DNA of 64,000 bases from Ulota crispa (GCA_963920765.1 OY987246.1:21161428-21225427), one strand, 5' to 3'. Shown: positions 49,463 through 61,662, numbered from the stretch's first letter. The notes: a model not told the origin generated them from the letters alone. Translations and numbers: made by a program.

Positions 49463-51279
49463 TTTTGGTATATCTCTGTTTCCTACTTTTTCTCCTGTAT
49501 TACAGACACCCGCGTCTATAAAATAAAATAAAATCTATCTAACTTCAATCTAAGCTTCAGGCTTCACTAGGTCTCCTTCAGTTTTTGGAGGATTTATTTG
49601 TATCTTTAGTGCAAAACTTCTCAAACCCAAGGGTTGGATAATTCTCAAAAGAATATGACACTGATGTCCACAAATCAATTACACATGAAGGGATAAGCAA
49701 ATGAGATTTTATGCAATGGCGGTGGGGTTGGTTCTTAAGATGTTTTCTATATGCTGACCTTACACAGCTTTACAATAACATATTGATTATTTAAATGTGC
49801 AGTTTTAGGTACCCAGATGTGGAGGTTCTTCTACAGACGAGTGGATTTGGTCAAATGAAACTGAAAAATCCTTTCCTATGTTTCTTTGCTGGTGCTTTGC
49901 AAAAGCCATTATGGTGCATTAGGGTTGCCAAGTTTTGCATCATAGTGGCCATGCTGTACTGTACATGTGGTCTATTTATATTCAATCGAACACTAATTGA
50001 GAACGCATTCTAGTATTGATTCTTGTTTCAACTGATTGGGGAAGAAATAATAAAAGCTCCTGTTGCTGTTGTTGTTCACCTGGAGACTTGGATCTTGGAC
50101 ACGTTTACGAGTCTTGAGTTGCGCAAGATTGTCTGGTTTTGCACTTGCTCCATTGGACTAATAGCGGTGTCGAGCTCACTTAAATTATCCTTTTTGGGAC
50201 ACTTAAGTTTCTCAGTGTCGGAAGTTTTGTCTAGATTGTACGAGCTTTCAGAACTTGAAGCTCTGTTGTTACTTATGATGTTTACAAGGTTGGCACTGTA
50301 GGTGTTCTTTTTGTCATGGATTCGGTTTCTGCAGGATTTACCTTTGTCGAAGAGCATCTCCTGCCACCCGCTAAATGCGCCCTGCGGGTTCAGCCACCCG
50401 CTAAATGCGCCCTGCGGGTTCAGCCCATAACGGCTTCTTTGGGTCAAGTCTCCAACAACATTGTATTCGTTGATGTGCATGTGTGGGGGCCTTTCAAGCT
50501 GAGCCACATTCACGGCAAATTAGGACTTTGTACAAGTCCGTACTTGACACGATCATGGAAGCAAAAACAAGGAAATTAGGGTTGTAGGCTCCCTTGCGGT
50601 TGTTGTGGGAGGATTCATGTTGAGTTGCAAAGGAACTTCACACTAGCCTCTACTTTGTGCTACCATCCCCTGATAACCTTGTTTGGCACAATTTCTCCAA
50701 GTGGGTGGTAGGAGATGCTCTAAGTGGATAAACCAGCTACACGGAATATTGCATTTAGGTTGCCTTGACAATCAGGTTGCCTTATCTTGGTAAATTACCT
50801 CATGATTCATCATTTTGTCACTTGGAGGCACATGTAACTCTCTAAATACTTGGGTTTCACATTGTTTGTGACTTGGAAACCACTAGTTTTTTTTTTTACA
50901 ATGTCCTTGTTCTTAACAAACCTTTTAAAAATTATTTGTTGCAGTAATGATTGGATGAAAATTACTATAGCAGCGGTAAATATTTATGTAGTGTGAAATG
51001 TTGAGAAATTAGTGTGGGGCAACCTAAACGCAATATTCAGTGTAGTTAATCTATTTACATTCTTTTCTTTTCTTTTCTGGTGCATATGATTGGACCTTTT
51101 CTCTGTACGCGGTTATCAAGAATGCTCCAGACTTAATATTAGCATTATAGCGAACACCATACCATGTACTATAACGTAGCATGACAGGTGCATAAGAACA
51201 GCAAAATCAAATAATGAAGAACGGAATATCAGCTTTTTTCAGTTTATATATAGTAAACTGACCGTTGCCAAGCATCTGG
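49463..51279. other. 3' flank of the WD40 gene and spacer before the tRNA
   Basis: No gene is recognised. A 30-bp direct repeat lies at 50363-50422. The open frames around 49800-50300 carry no family motif, and part of this region may be 3' UTR. Confidence 0.35.
50363..50422. repeat. Two perfect 30-bp direct repeats with an internal inverted repeat
   Basis: The unit GCCACCCGCTAAATGCGCCC plus TGCGGGTTCA occurs twice without a gap. Each unit can fold through ACCCGC and GCGGGT. It is strikingly GC-rich against its surroundings. Confidence 0.9.
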
Positions 51280-51352
51280 GCTCCCGTGGCCTAATGGATA
51301 AGGCATCTGACTTCTAATCAGGGGATTGTGGGTTCGAGTCCCACCGGGAGTG
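51280..51352 (+). tRNA. tRNA-Arg (anticodon TCT)
   Basis: A 73-nt cloverleaf. The acceptor arm GCTCCCG pairs with CGGGAGT (51345-51351). The D arm contains TGGCCTAATGGATAAGGC (A box). The anticodon stem TCTGA/TCAGG encloses CTTCTAA with TCT at positions 34-36. The T arm GTGGGTTCGAGTCCCAC carries a perfect B box. There is no intron and CCA is not encoded, as usual for a nuclear gene. No clean T-run terminator follows at once; the first TTTT (51362) lies about 10 nt downstream, within the start of the 27-bp repeat array. Confidence 0.97.
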
Positions 51353-51360
51353 CTTAAAGG

Positions 51361-51581
51361 CTTTTCGAAAAGAACTTTTTTATTTTTATTTTCGAAAAGA
51401 ACTTTTTTATTTTTATTTTCGAAAAGAGCTTTTTTATTTTTATTTTCGAAAAGAACTTTTTTATTTTTATTTTCGAAAAGAACTTTTTTATTTTTATTTT
51501 CGAAAAGAACTTTTTTATTTTTATTTTCGAAAAAAACTTTTTTATTTTTATTTTCGAAAAGAACTTTTTTATTTTTATTTT
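51361..51581. repeat. 27-bp minisatellite directly behind the tRNA
   Basis: About eight near-identical copies of a 27-bp unit that starts CGAAAAGAACTTTTTTATTT and ends TTATTTT. 27 is a multiple of three, so open frames run through on both strands; these are not genes. Each unit contains TTTTCGAAAAG-like symmetry and T runs that could act as RNA polymerase III terminators. Confidence 0.95.
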
Positions 51582-52080
51582 TCCTTTTATTATCAGCTGT
51601 TACCAATAAAATAAAGCTTATTCTATTTGGATTGTAGGGGCAAAGTATCCAAATTTTACATTGTTTGAACCAAATATTTGACTTGGAATTTTATATTAAA
51701 ATGAAATAAACAAGTGTATACACACACTTCACATCTTTCAATATATTCTTTGTTCGTGCTCAACGGTTTTGTAAGAAATATAAAAAATTTGTATGTCCGA
51801 GACCACAAGTGTCCTTTCCAATGACAAGCCTTATAAGGACCAATTTTGAAATGCACATAATCACTAAGAGTAAAAAAATTATGTATCTCACAATGCTTAA
51901 AAATGATTGATGTCAACCATCCTAAACTACAAAACGTATTAAACCATGTTCAATATTCAAAGGCATACCCAACAAAGGTAATAAAGTAGTGTCGGGAAGG
52001 GAAAACAAATTATCATTTTTTTTTGCCAAGCAAGTTGGTCAAGGGAACTTGTCTAATTTGTTTAGAAAATGTGCCAAGCT
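51582..52080. other. AT-rich spacer
   Basis: Nothing recognisable beyond AT-rich non-coding DNA. Confidence 0.35.
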
Positions 52081-52471
52081 AGGTATACCCATACCCAAGC
52101 GTTTAAGGGTTTGGGGTAGGCCTCAGAAAATTTAGGAAAAAAATCTATAGGGTTAGTCTTTCAACAAGCAATCACAAAATGTCATTTTGTGGAATAAAAC
52201 ATTGTGGAGTACTTTATATTAAAGAGCAAAGTGACATCTCAGAGGACCTTATAAGCAATTGTAGGCTAACAATGAAATTATTTGGGTATGTTCCTCCTAC
52301 ACATGTAATTGATGGTCCAATCCCAACCTTACCAAACCCGCTCCTAAGTTGACTTGTGGCATGACTTGCTTGTGCATGTGGCATTTATAGCTCTAGGTTC
52401 ACAGTGTGTGGTAAGCACCTCAAACTTAAGGTACAAGATTGGGAGCTGCTTGGGAATGGGTAAGGATACCT
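52081..52471. mobile_element. TA-target MITE, 390-bp subfamily (copy 1, degenerate ends)
   Basis: Shares GTTTAAGGGTTTGGGGTA, TTAGTCTTTCAACAAGC, TTAAAGAGCAAAG and ACATGTAATTGATGGTCC with the elements at 55205-55610 and 61663-62042. Ends are AGGTATACC and GGATACCT; the right flank is TA but the left flank is CT. Confidence 0.75.
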
Positions 52472-55204
52472 TAGTGGCCCTTTTGTTTTCTTGACAAGTT
52501 GAGTCAAAAATCAATTGCATTTGTTTGCATTTGTAAAAGTGTTGGCAATTTTATGAACAACTACACTGTTAGCAAAAAAAAAAAAAAAAACACAACTTTG
52601 AAAATTTCTACTTGTCCACCTGTTGAAATGAATAATAGAAAGCAATATGAATTTTAGCTCTAAATTCAATGCATTCAAAATAGAGTGTTTGCTTGCAATA
52701 CAGAACTTTGCGACATGCCAAAAATTGACTTCAATTACATGAATTGTACATTCATAATTTTAATAAAATTTGCAAATGATCCTTTGCATCAAAACCTCTT
52801 ACTAAAGATTATTTTGAACCTACAAGCAAAAATTTTGAAACATAAACTGATGCTAGAATAATAAAAGTCCAAGAAATTTCCATCATGTCCTAGTGCACAT
52901 GAACCTGACTAAACCAAAAAAATCAACTACTACAAGCATTGAAACACTATTACCTAGAAATTAATTTTATTTACACTTACTTTGTGTACAATAGGAATTC
53001 CCCATGATTTTAGTTTCAAAGATCTCATCCTGTCTTATTTTACAATACTCTAGAGAAAAAACGCGAAAGCTCACTCCAGGTTGTTACAATCACATTTTCA
53101 ATAATCTAATATAATTACATGAAAATGTAATAATATAAGAATTAACAAGCGTGAGAAGATGCTGTACAAATGTTGCGCAAGATAACACCAATTGGTATAC
53201 CTACATTATTAAAACACCACTAAAATAGAAGAAATGTGGGATTACAAGGTTTGAAGCAAGAAATAGTTTTTTTTGAGCATTCAAGTTTTGGGTGGCTCTA
53301 ATTTGGAGTAACTTTTGCACTAGTTAATTTTACATTTTTGCTTGTACTTTTTCAAATTGATTTTTGTAATAGAGTTGGTCATATGCCTAGAAATTTCATA
53401 ACACTTCAAACAGAGAAACACATATTGAAAATTTAGAAAAGAAAATTAGCTTCAAGAAAATTTCATGCAAAGCTGTGTTTTCAACAATTTTTAGCGTCCA
53501 TGTAAAAAATTCTTTCTAAAATGTGAACAATAAAGCTTTAGGTTTTAGCTAGCTTTAGAAGAGGAGAAAAAAAAGGGAAATCAAACAAAAACTATGATTT
53601 TGGCAAGCTTGATCTACATAGGGCCACTTCTAACAATAGGGGAAGTAAGGGACAATAAGCAAAAATAATTGCTTTTATGGAATGAGGTTAAATCAAATTT
53701 GTCAAGAAAATATCTTTAATTCTCAATTTTTGAGCAAGATTCCAAAATTTTAGCTGCAGTGCAAGAATATCCGCACCCATGCGTATAAAAAATGACTCGC
53801 CAGAGTGGCTGCTACAAGCTTAAGAACTACTACAAGTGGCAAGTAAAATTAAAACCTCCACTATCTTGCGCTCCTTTACCCAATTCCAAACCACTTGGTT
53901 ATAGTTCCACCTCTTTTTACTCAATGTAAAACAAATGCTCTTTTTAAAATTGACATTTATTTCTGTTTTTGTTTTATTTCTTCTACCTCTATTATTTTTC
54001 TCTATTTATTTTTGTTTTTATGCTTACCAAAATTACATGATTTCAATATTAAATAAGTTAAAAAACATTAGGCTAGTATATTTTGTATTCATTTGCAAAA
54101 CTTTCACTTCTCATAAAGTTTTTATCTAAAGCTTGCATATGTAAAAAAACATTCTAGTATTATTCAAGATATTTTTGAAAGATGTACAATAGTGCCTGGA
54201 TACAATGAAGGTATCTGGACATCATATTTCTTTCATGTAAGGAAAACATTCATTGTAACTAAACAAGCTTTTGTAGCTCCCCAACCACTAGGGACAGTCA
54301 TCTACTCCATCTTAGCCAAGCATTTTTCCTTATAAAGGTTCATCTTAGGGAGGCACTACTGTATAACCATTAGTGAGTACTTTGTGAGATATAACATTAT
54401 TTTTATATACATTGCTATGAGTATTTGCAAAAAAAATTAATTTGTGAAAAAACAAACAAATGTGAAAGAATATCATAATGGCTTTATATTTATCACAAAA
54501 AAAGTATGAGGGAAATAAGAAGCAAATGGAGGTGGCTTTGAAACATGAGATGAATTTCAAATCAAAGTTTGACATGAAAGTTGTTTAGAAATTGAAGCGG
54601 CATTGTAAGCCTTGAGAGGAGCTACAACACTTGCTACTTTGTCAACCATGTCCTGCCATGCTAACAACAAAACTTCACAACCTACAATTTGGCCCACAAA
54701 CTACACTTTGGAGTTAGGAAAAAGGCACTTCACTTTTGCATGACCAAACAACTTTTGTATGAGCCCGCTTGCCAAGTTTTTGTTGCAAGAGTTATAATGG
54801 GGCAAATAAATTTGAAAAGGCCCTTTTAAAGCCTTTGAGATTTTGCCTATTGTGCATGGGAGCAAATGCCCTAAATACATGTAACCATTTTGCCCCTCAA
54901 ACAAACAAAATTATATACTACATCATAATTTCTTTTTTACTAATTAAAATGATTGAGATTTTTTGCACTGGAAGGCTACTCTTCTGGCACACATCCTCTC
55001 TATTTTTTCAATTTTTTTTGTGAAAATCTGTTTGTTATTTTATAAATAATTAGCATACCCAAAATTGTTATGTTGCCATTGCTATGTAGCCAAAAAAACA
55101 TAGTTTATTCCTTTAAGGGTTAATGAAACGAATTACTAACACTACAATTTAAAATTATTATTGATACTACCATCAATAGAGTACACAAATTGAATTTTGG
55201 GTTA
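52472..55204. other. Long AT-rich intergenic stretch
   Basis: I find no gene, tRNA or paired inverted ends. There is an A17 tract at about 52575, and many short open frames due to low G+C. Confidence 0.4.
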
Positions 55205-55610
55205 AAGTAGACAAACCCATTTCCAATTGTTTAAGGGTTGGGGTATCTCAAGGTCTTGGAATATTCTTTAAAAAAATCTAAAATTTGTAGTGTTAGCCTT
55301 TCAACAATCATGGGACATATTTTGTGGAAAAAGTATTGTTGATTATTTTATATTAAGGGGCAAAGTTGCAACTCATAGGGTCCCTAATTACAAATCTAAA
55401 CTAACCTTAAAACTGCTTGGATGTGTTCCTATACATGTACTTGATGGTCCCAATCCCAACCCTCCCAAAGCAGCTTAGCAGATGCCATGTGGTAAAGTTT
55501 ACTTGTGGAAGCAGCTTTCATTGTTCCACTGTGGGTTCAACAATGTGTGGTGCAACCCTCAAAAGTAGGATGCTAAATTGGGGAGCAATCTGGAATGTGT
55601 TTGTCTACCT
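55205..55610. mobile_element. TA-target MITE, 390-bp subfamily (copy 2)
   Basis: Ends AAGTAGACAAAC and TTGTCTACCT inverted; TA at 55203-55204 and 55611-55612. The interior is collinear with 61663-62042, including TTGGATGTGTTCCTATACAT and CAATGTGTGG. Its right TA is also the left TA of the next element. Confidence 0.8.
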
Positions 55611-55612
55611 TA

Positions 55613-55826
55613 ACCCCTGAAGGGCCCTTAGGCTCTAGAGCTACAGTACCATATATGGTTGCAACCAATATTTAGAAGTTTGAATCAACTAAAAATTCAA
55701 TGTTACAATTGTAAATATTGAAGGGTTGTATGATGGTGGGTGCATAAAAAAATTTGGAAAACCCTCATAGCAGGTCAAATACATCCATACATACGGCCGC
55801 AAAGGGCTTCCGTGATGTTCAGGGGT
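55613..55826. mobile_element. TA-target element with ACCCCTGAAGG ends, 214 bp
   Basis: The left end ACCCCTGAA and the right end TTCAGGGGT are perfect inverted repeats (longer if mismatches are allowed). TA at 55611-55612 and 55827-55828. Related by its ends to the 916-bp element at 36183. Confidence 0.7.
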
Positions 55827-55828
55827 TA

Positions 55829-56488
55829 AGCTCCATTATAACAGATTTATTCACTAACCCATGTTGCCACATGTTAAAGTTAACAAAGTAAAACTCCATA
55901 AAATTAGAAGCACAATGGACGGCTTAGAACATAATAATAATAGGAAATGCACATAGATAAAGCTAGTTCGGTTGATAAGAAATTTGTTAAGTACAAAGGT
56001 GGCTCAAAATGCCAAGTGACTCTACCTCCTCTTTGACGACGCAAGGGTGGCCATTGTTTTAAAAAACACTAGCTCTAATTTTGCTGTCTTTAGTTCTTCA
56101 GTGGATTGTTGAAATGACTTCATAATAGCCATACCTGCATGTCTGGTTGCTATAAAGATTCAAGGATTTGAAAGAGTTTCTCAAAATTTTACAGCAACCA
56201 ACTTGATGTAAAGCTACCAAACCATTAAATACAGGTTACAAAAATATCTCTGTCATCATTCTTAGCATATCACACTCCAGATTTTAATTGCATACATATT
56301 TGAATGTCACACAAAGTTATGCACCTAGCAATCGACACACAAGAGAAATCCAGCAGGTATTGGTTTTTTATTCTTTTTTTTCCGGTTTACCTGACAATCC
56401 ATCAAACCCAGGAGAAACATCCTCAACATCCATCAGCTTGCTAGAGACTTTGGGTCTGATTCATAAGCAATCCAAACGTGTGAAACTA
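55829..56488. other. Intergenic DNA
   Basis: No gene or paired element ends recognised. Confidence 0.35.
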
Positions 56489-56812
56489 AGGTAGAAGGCT
56501 CGAAAACCGACCATCTAAGGGCTGAAACTAAATTTTGGGGAGGTAGAATTTCTTGAAATATTTTTAGTAATTTTTTTTGAAAGACAAGAAGAATTGACAT
56601 TTAATTTAAGTTGTTTCATATTTTTTGGATTTTTATAGAATTAGTTATAAAATTTTGAAGCTGAAGTGGCATAGGGTTCTATAACCGCTCACCTCCTCAA
56701 ATGTATACCACCTGTACATTTTAAAAATGTATGAAAAAATACATGTACAGAGTGAGGACATTTCGGAGGGTGAGCGATTTTAGAGCCTGGACGGTTTTCG
56801 AGCCTTCTACCT
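56489..56812. mobile_element. TA-target MITE, AGGTAGAAGGCTCGAAAAC ends
   Basis: The left end AGGTAGAAGGCTCGAAAACC and the right end GGTTTTCGAGCCTTCTACCT are near-perfect inverses of about 20 bp. TA at 56487-56488 and 56813-56814. 324 bp. Same subfamily as 43432-43745. Confidence 0.85.
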
Positions 56813-57168
56813 TAGTCATCGCTCATGCCCAGAACCAGTCCATAGCCCTCAAATTATAATATGCACAACCAATGCTCTTAATACCATTGCAGTGATTTAC
56901 AAGCAATTTCTGAACAATGATTAAAATGCATTGTTGTGAACACTTTTTCAATCATTGTGGCCATGGTTTTGCCTCTCGAGTCAGGATCTCGACATGTCCC
57001 TACAATACAATATTTAGTAATATACACACACCTAGACAGGACTACAGCAGCTTAACAGCAGGCCTCACAGGGTCCAATCTAAACTTGTGAGAATTTAATC
57101 AAAGTGCAAAAATTGAGTTCACACCTGCCTAAAGAGATATCCTAAAACTCCACCATTTCAAAACAATA

Positions 57169-57751
57169 CTCCCTCTGTCCCATTATAAAGTTCCAAAAAA
57201 CTTCTCCATAAGGGATTAATTGTATTTTCAATAATTTTTCTAGTGACACATGCAATCCAAAATAAGTAACCCATTTGCCAGGTGTATGTAAATTCTCTAT
57301 CTTTGAAGCCCCCATTTGAGCAGCCAAATTCCATGCTAAAAATACCAAATTTGTACATAGTTTGTAAATGCTGCTAGCTCCTCATTATTTAAGTCTTTGT
57401 AGTAATAACACATGTGTTCTAGAATCAATATACCATCTACTAAATGTATGCAAAAATCTCCAACTTTGATGTTGCCGTTTGGGCACCTAAATTTCATGCA
57501 AAAAGTACCATATTTGTACATGTTGCTATCTCCTCATTATTGATGATTTAAAGATTAGTAGCAACATTGATACCTCATATGGGCAAGGCTAAGCTTGTTA
57601 GGAGAGGAATGCTCTCTAATTGCTTAACTTGCCTCCATGGGATCATTGAACATGGCAAACGCTTTCTCAACATTTGAAATTAGCAAAAGGGAGCTTTTTA
57701 GTGGGACAAGAACTATGCCTAATTTGGAGCTTTATATTGAGACAGAGGGAG
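57169..57751. mobile_element. Stowaway MITE (Tc1/mariner)
   Basis: The left end CTCCCTCTGTCCCATTATAA and the right end TTTATATTGAGACAGAGGGAG match the plant Stowaway consensus start CTCCCTC. TA at 57167-57168 and 57752-57753. 583 bp, longer than typical Stowaway copies. The interior contains imperfect repeats (AATTTGTACAT / ATATTTGTACAT, CTAGCTCCTCATTATT), suggesting internal duplication. Confidence 0.9.
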
Positions 57752-58088
57752 TAATTTACATGTGTTTCGCTCCGCCAGATGTACCTAATTCTCACTAATT
57801 GGTTAACTTATCAATGACACCCATGTGTTGAGTGGATTTATCCATAAACACTGGATTTTTATCAATATTTCTACAAGATTTTGATGTATGCTGATTTCAC
57901 TAAAACTGTTGTAGCCAAACGATATCCTTTCTTTCCCCTTGCTATTTCTGGAATGCTTTTGTCTGAATTGGATTTTGAACGAACCTGCTAGAAGGATATA
58001 ATAATCGTGGTGTTGGTCGAACTGTATATGAGACAGTAATAAATTTGATGCCAATTTGATGCCAAGTTTGGCAGGTCTTGTCTCCGAA

Positions 58089-61000
58089 CTAAACTTGGAT
58101 GGGGTCTTGGTAACAAGAAGTCGGATCAACTCCACCATAGAAATCAACACCGTAGTTGTCGGTATGTCTAAGAACATCCTTGCTCAGGCCTCGGCAGTAA
58201 AGCCCTGTCATATAAGAGAGTAAAGTAAGAGCAGCCTGGTCCTGCCGGTGGTTGTACCGGTCGGACCCGTCAGGAGCAATGCATTGCCTGGTGATGGAGC
58301 ATTCGAACCATGGCCGGAAGAGCCTGGAGTAACTGGCAAGAGTGAAGCCCATGCGAGATGCATCACAGTTGCGCTGACGCTTAAGAAACCTGTACAGGCA
58401 GATTACCCTATTATCATTAGGTCTTACTTCAAATATTAATTACAAAAGCTATAATACATCAAATGTCATGGTTATGGTACCATCTGCAAGATAATCAAGT
58501 CAAGGTTTTGTATCAAGTTACAAATTCTTAAATGCATGAAGTATGAGTTAGTTATCAGGGTTTCAATGAGGTAAGGTCAAGGTTAAGCTCAAATCTGAAA
58601 TTGTCCTATTATCACTTCCTTAGAAGTTTTCATTGTCATAAATGATCATATTTTGTCGTTTTCATCTTTGGACTTCTTCCTTTCCTTGGTCTTTGTGATC
58701 ATGCATAAGTGCTAGCTAAACTAACAAATTTTAGTTGCTCTTGGTATTTAACAAATGACATTGCTATAGCTAAGGCGTTGGGGGAATAAATTGTATGTCT
58801 ACATGTGGTCTTCATAGCTAATACTCTCTATCTTTTGCAAATTTTCAAATGGAAAAAAATTGTACTCTTAAGTAAAGGACTCTAAGACCTTTCTAGCAAT
58901 ACCTGCCAACCCAGATTTGAAGCTAATCCCTAAAAGATTTTTGAAGACAAAGAAATGATAGTAGGGACAGAGTGATAATAGGGTAAACTACCTGTAGTCA
59001 GATTGGAAGTATTTCAGCTGCCCTGCATGAGTCCACTCCTGCACTGTTCCTTCTGACATGTGTCCACCGAATCCTTTGGCTTTCACCACGTCCAAGCTCT
59101 GGATTAACGAAGCAGGAGACAGAATGCGGCACCCAGCATCAAGCCACAGTATAAACCCCCGCTCTCGTAACACTATGTGGGCCATCATGGCTTTCCATGC
59201 ATACTCTCCTGCACTCACCACACCAAAACAAAACAACTCAAGTTTAGTGCCACTTCACACTACAGCCAAAGGTCAAGAGGCTGTCAATTTCCACCAATGA
59301 GATTGGAAAAAATCAAGAGTTTGGCCTCTCGACCCTTCACACAAGAAGTCAAAGTCCAAAGTCCCTCACCCCCATGACATCATCATTTCATCCAAAATAA
59401 CGGCTTCTCAAGAAAAGTTTGGGTCAAGCAAAAATGGAGTCCCAACTATGGTTGAGAGGCCATCAATCTTTTCTCATAAAATAATAAAAAGCCAACAAGA
59501 TTTTGGTCGTTAGATTTGGAAGGTCTAATAGATGTTATGACTTTTTGGAATTTGGGCTTGGCCTTTGTAGGTTCCACACTATGGCAATTCAAATTGAGAG
59601 GCCATGGTAGTTTATTGCCAAAACTTTAGCCTTTGAACTTGACCTTTGGCATTTGGACTTGGCCTTTGGAGGCTTCACACTAAGGGCAGCCAAAGGTTTG
59701 GACTTGGCCTTGGAGGATTCAAACTAAGGGCGGCCAAAGGTGTCAAGAACAATAAGAACAATATTTTATTGCCTATCAGCACATTTCTTTGGCCTCTCAA
59801 CGGCCCTTAGACCATTGCTTACACCAGACCACCAGAAAGAGGTATAGAAAGCTTCTGACATGGCAGTCGAATGGGGAAGGTGATGGACTGGGGTTTAGGG
59901 TTGAAAACAGGCACCTTTGCCACCATCGTGAACGGCGATGAGCTTCTTATCCAGCCGCATCCAAGTCGGGTAGTTTTCAAAGGGAAACTTTCGAGCCTCG
60001 GCCTTGATGCCCAAGGCTGCCAATTCCAAGATAACGCAATTCAAATACGTCTCTTGTTCAGTGGTGAACTCGTCCATGGTCCAAGCCACCACTGAGACGT
60101 TGTAGCTCTTTGTAATGCTGGAGGCCGCCTTACCTATGGACCTCAACAGCAGCAGCCCATACTTGAAGTGGTTGCTGCTAAATGCTGTCACTATGGTGGG
60201 CTTCCACTCTGGAAGGATGACAGCTTGTTGAGTTAAATCTGGTGTGTCTAAATAGACCACTTCACGTTCCTTGTAGAATATGTTTCTGGTCCATGCATGA
60301 CACGCTTGTTCGACGTACTTGGTGCTGTGACTGACCACAAGCGTCTCACAACTCACCTGAAACCAGGCACCCACGAACATCAGAACATGAGTTCCACATA
60401 ACAGATCCTGGTATCATCTTTAAAAACCAACGAGGATGAGATCAACCCGTATAGAGAAATTTCTTTTTTATTGTACCACTTTTGGCAGACCCTTGAACCC
60501 TTAAACGACATACCCAGCACCAAGTGTTAATAGGATCTTTGGCAGGGGTCCTTCTATTCAGCTCAGCTCAATGCAGGTCATCCATTGTTTGCACTTATTT
60601 GCAACATCAAATTTTTCCGTGTTTCATTGCAATATGCAAAATTGGATGTTTGAAGCATCATTGCATGTTCAAAAACATGTCCTAAAACATGCCCAAAGAC
60701 ATGCCCAGAAACATGCCAAAATACCTTCTCCAAAAACATGCTCAAAAACCTTCTCCAAAACATGCTCAAAAACATGACCAAATACATACCCAAATACATG
60801 CTCCAAAAACTTTCTCCAAAAGCATGCTCAAAAACATGCTCCAAAACATGCTCAAAACATGCCCTGAAACATGCTCAAAACATGCCCTGAAACATGCTCA
60901 AAAACATGCCCAAAAACATGACCAAAAACATGCTCAAAAACACGCTCAACAACATGCTCAAAGACAAACATGAGATATGAAAAACCAACCGGTTGTTGAG

Positions 61001-61481
61001 ACTCCGGCAAGTCGAGGAAGCTCTCGCACTTGACAGCAGGCCCAAGAGCATCCCGAGCGAGTTTACACACCAAAGAAGTATAATCCGTGCGCACCAACAC
61101 GCCCTGCAAATCTGGTTCCACTAATCCAACTTCGCCTACCACTCCAGCCACATCAAACACGCGCTGGAAGATCCGGCGCAGCATCCAAAAGGGCAGGCGA
61201 GTGAACGAGGGGACGCTACTGTCATCGCCAATAACGAGCACCACGCAGATGCTGTACGCATGGGTGACATTTCCCCGGTGGATTCGCTCGGGTGGCAACG
61301 CTGCCACGGAGTTAGAGCAAGCTGAAATGGCATAGCTGTATTGCCAGTAGTAACTGGAAGTGGCAAGCGAGGATAACAATAATAATAGAACCACTGGGAT
61401 TTGCAAAGGTTTCCACCAAATGCGTAGCCGGGAGGAGATCCTTGAACGTGATTTCCTTAACTTGTTGTCCAGATCTGGCAC
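58089..61481 (-). CDS. Type II membrane protein, DUF1647/glycosyltransferase-like
   Basis: Four exons close in phase: 61481-60990, 60356-59915, 59208-58992, 58389-58089 (484 codons with stop). Near residues 22-45 lies a membrane segment (IPVVLLLLLSSLATSSYYW) after a basic cytosolic tail, typical of Golgi enzymes. The luminal part has IVTAFSSNHFKYGLLLLRSI, EYAWKAMMAH, GFILWLDAGCRI (a DxG/DxD-like site), EWTHAG and a terminal PDGSDRYNHRQDQAALTLLS block. This order resembles the DUF1647 family of nucleotide-sugar-transferase-like proteins; donor and acceptor are unknown. The start is unresolved: the open frame begins with GTG at 61481, an in-frame TAA lies 36 nt upstream and no ATG lies between. 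A first coding exon upstream, an unusual start or a sequence error must be assumed. Confidence 0.75.
60660..60970. repeat. 12-bp degenerate minisatellite in intron 1 of the DUF1647-like gene
   Basis: About 25 variants of AAAAACATGCTC/AAAAACATGCCC. It reads through as HAQK on the plus strand and GHVFEHVF on the minus strand, joining exon 1 in frame. Splicing at 60989 removes it in the model given here. Confidence 0.9.
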
Positions 61482-61660
61482 CTGGTTTTCCTGCTCACGA
61501 CTGACGTTACGGTTTTAGCTCGGGCGAGGCGACATTCAATGACAACTCTCGAACTAAACTAACCAGCATCCAAGCAGCAAGATGCACAGAAATCCTAGGT
61601 ATGAAACCCTAATCAACAAGAACATATAGCAATCAACGAACACTCCGTCATACAAAAGGT
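61482..61660. promoter_or_regulatory. 5' flank of the DUF1647-like gene
   Basis: The region should contain the missing start codon, the 5' UTR and the promoter. Minus-strand ATGTCGCCTCGCCCGAGC (about 61535) opens a six-codon frame and then stops; no clear donor follows. Confidence 0.3.
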
Positions 61661-61662
61661 TA

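Noticed and set aside
51244..51637. Open frames on both strands with NKNKKVLFE / FSKRTFLFL repeats
   Set aside because: Artefacts of the 27-bp minisatellite behind the tRNA; one even reads through the tRNA itself.
60571..60973. HAQKHAQ / GHVFEHVF repeat peptides
   Set aside because: Intronic 12-bp minisatellite; frames stay open because the unit length is a multiple of three.
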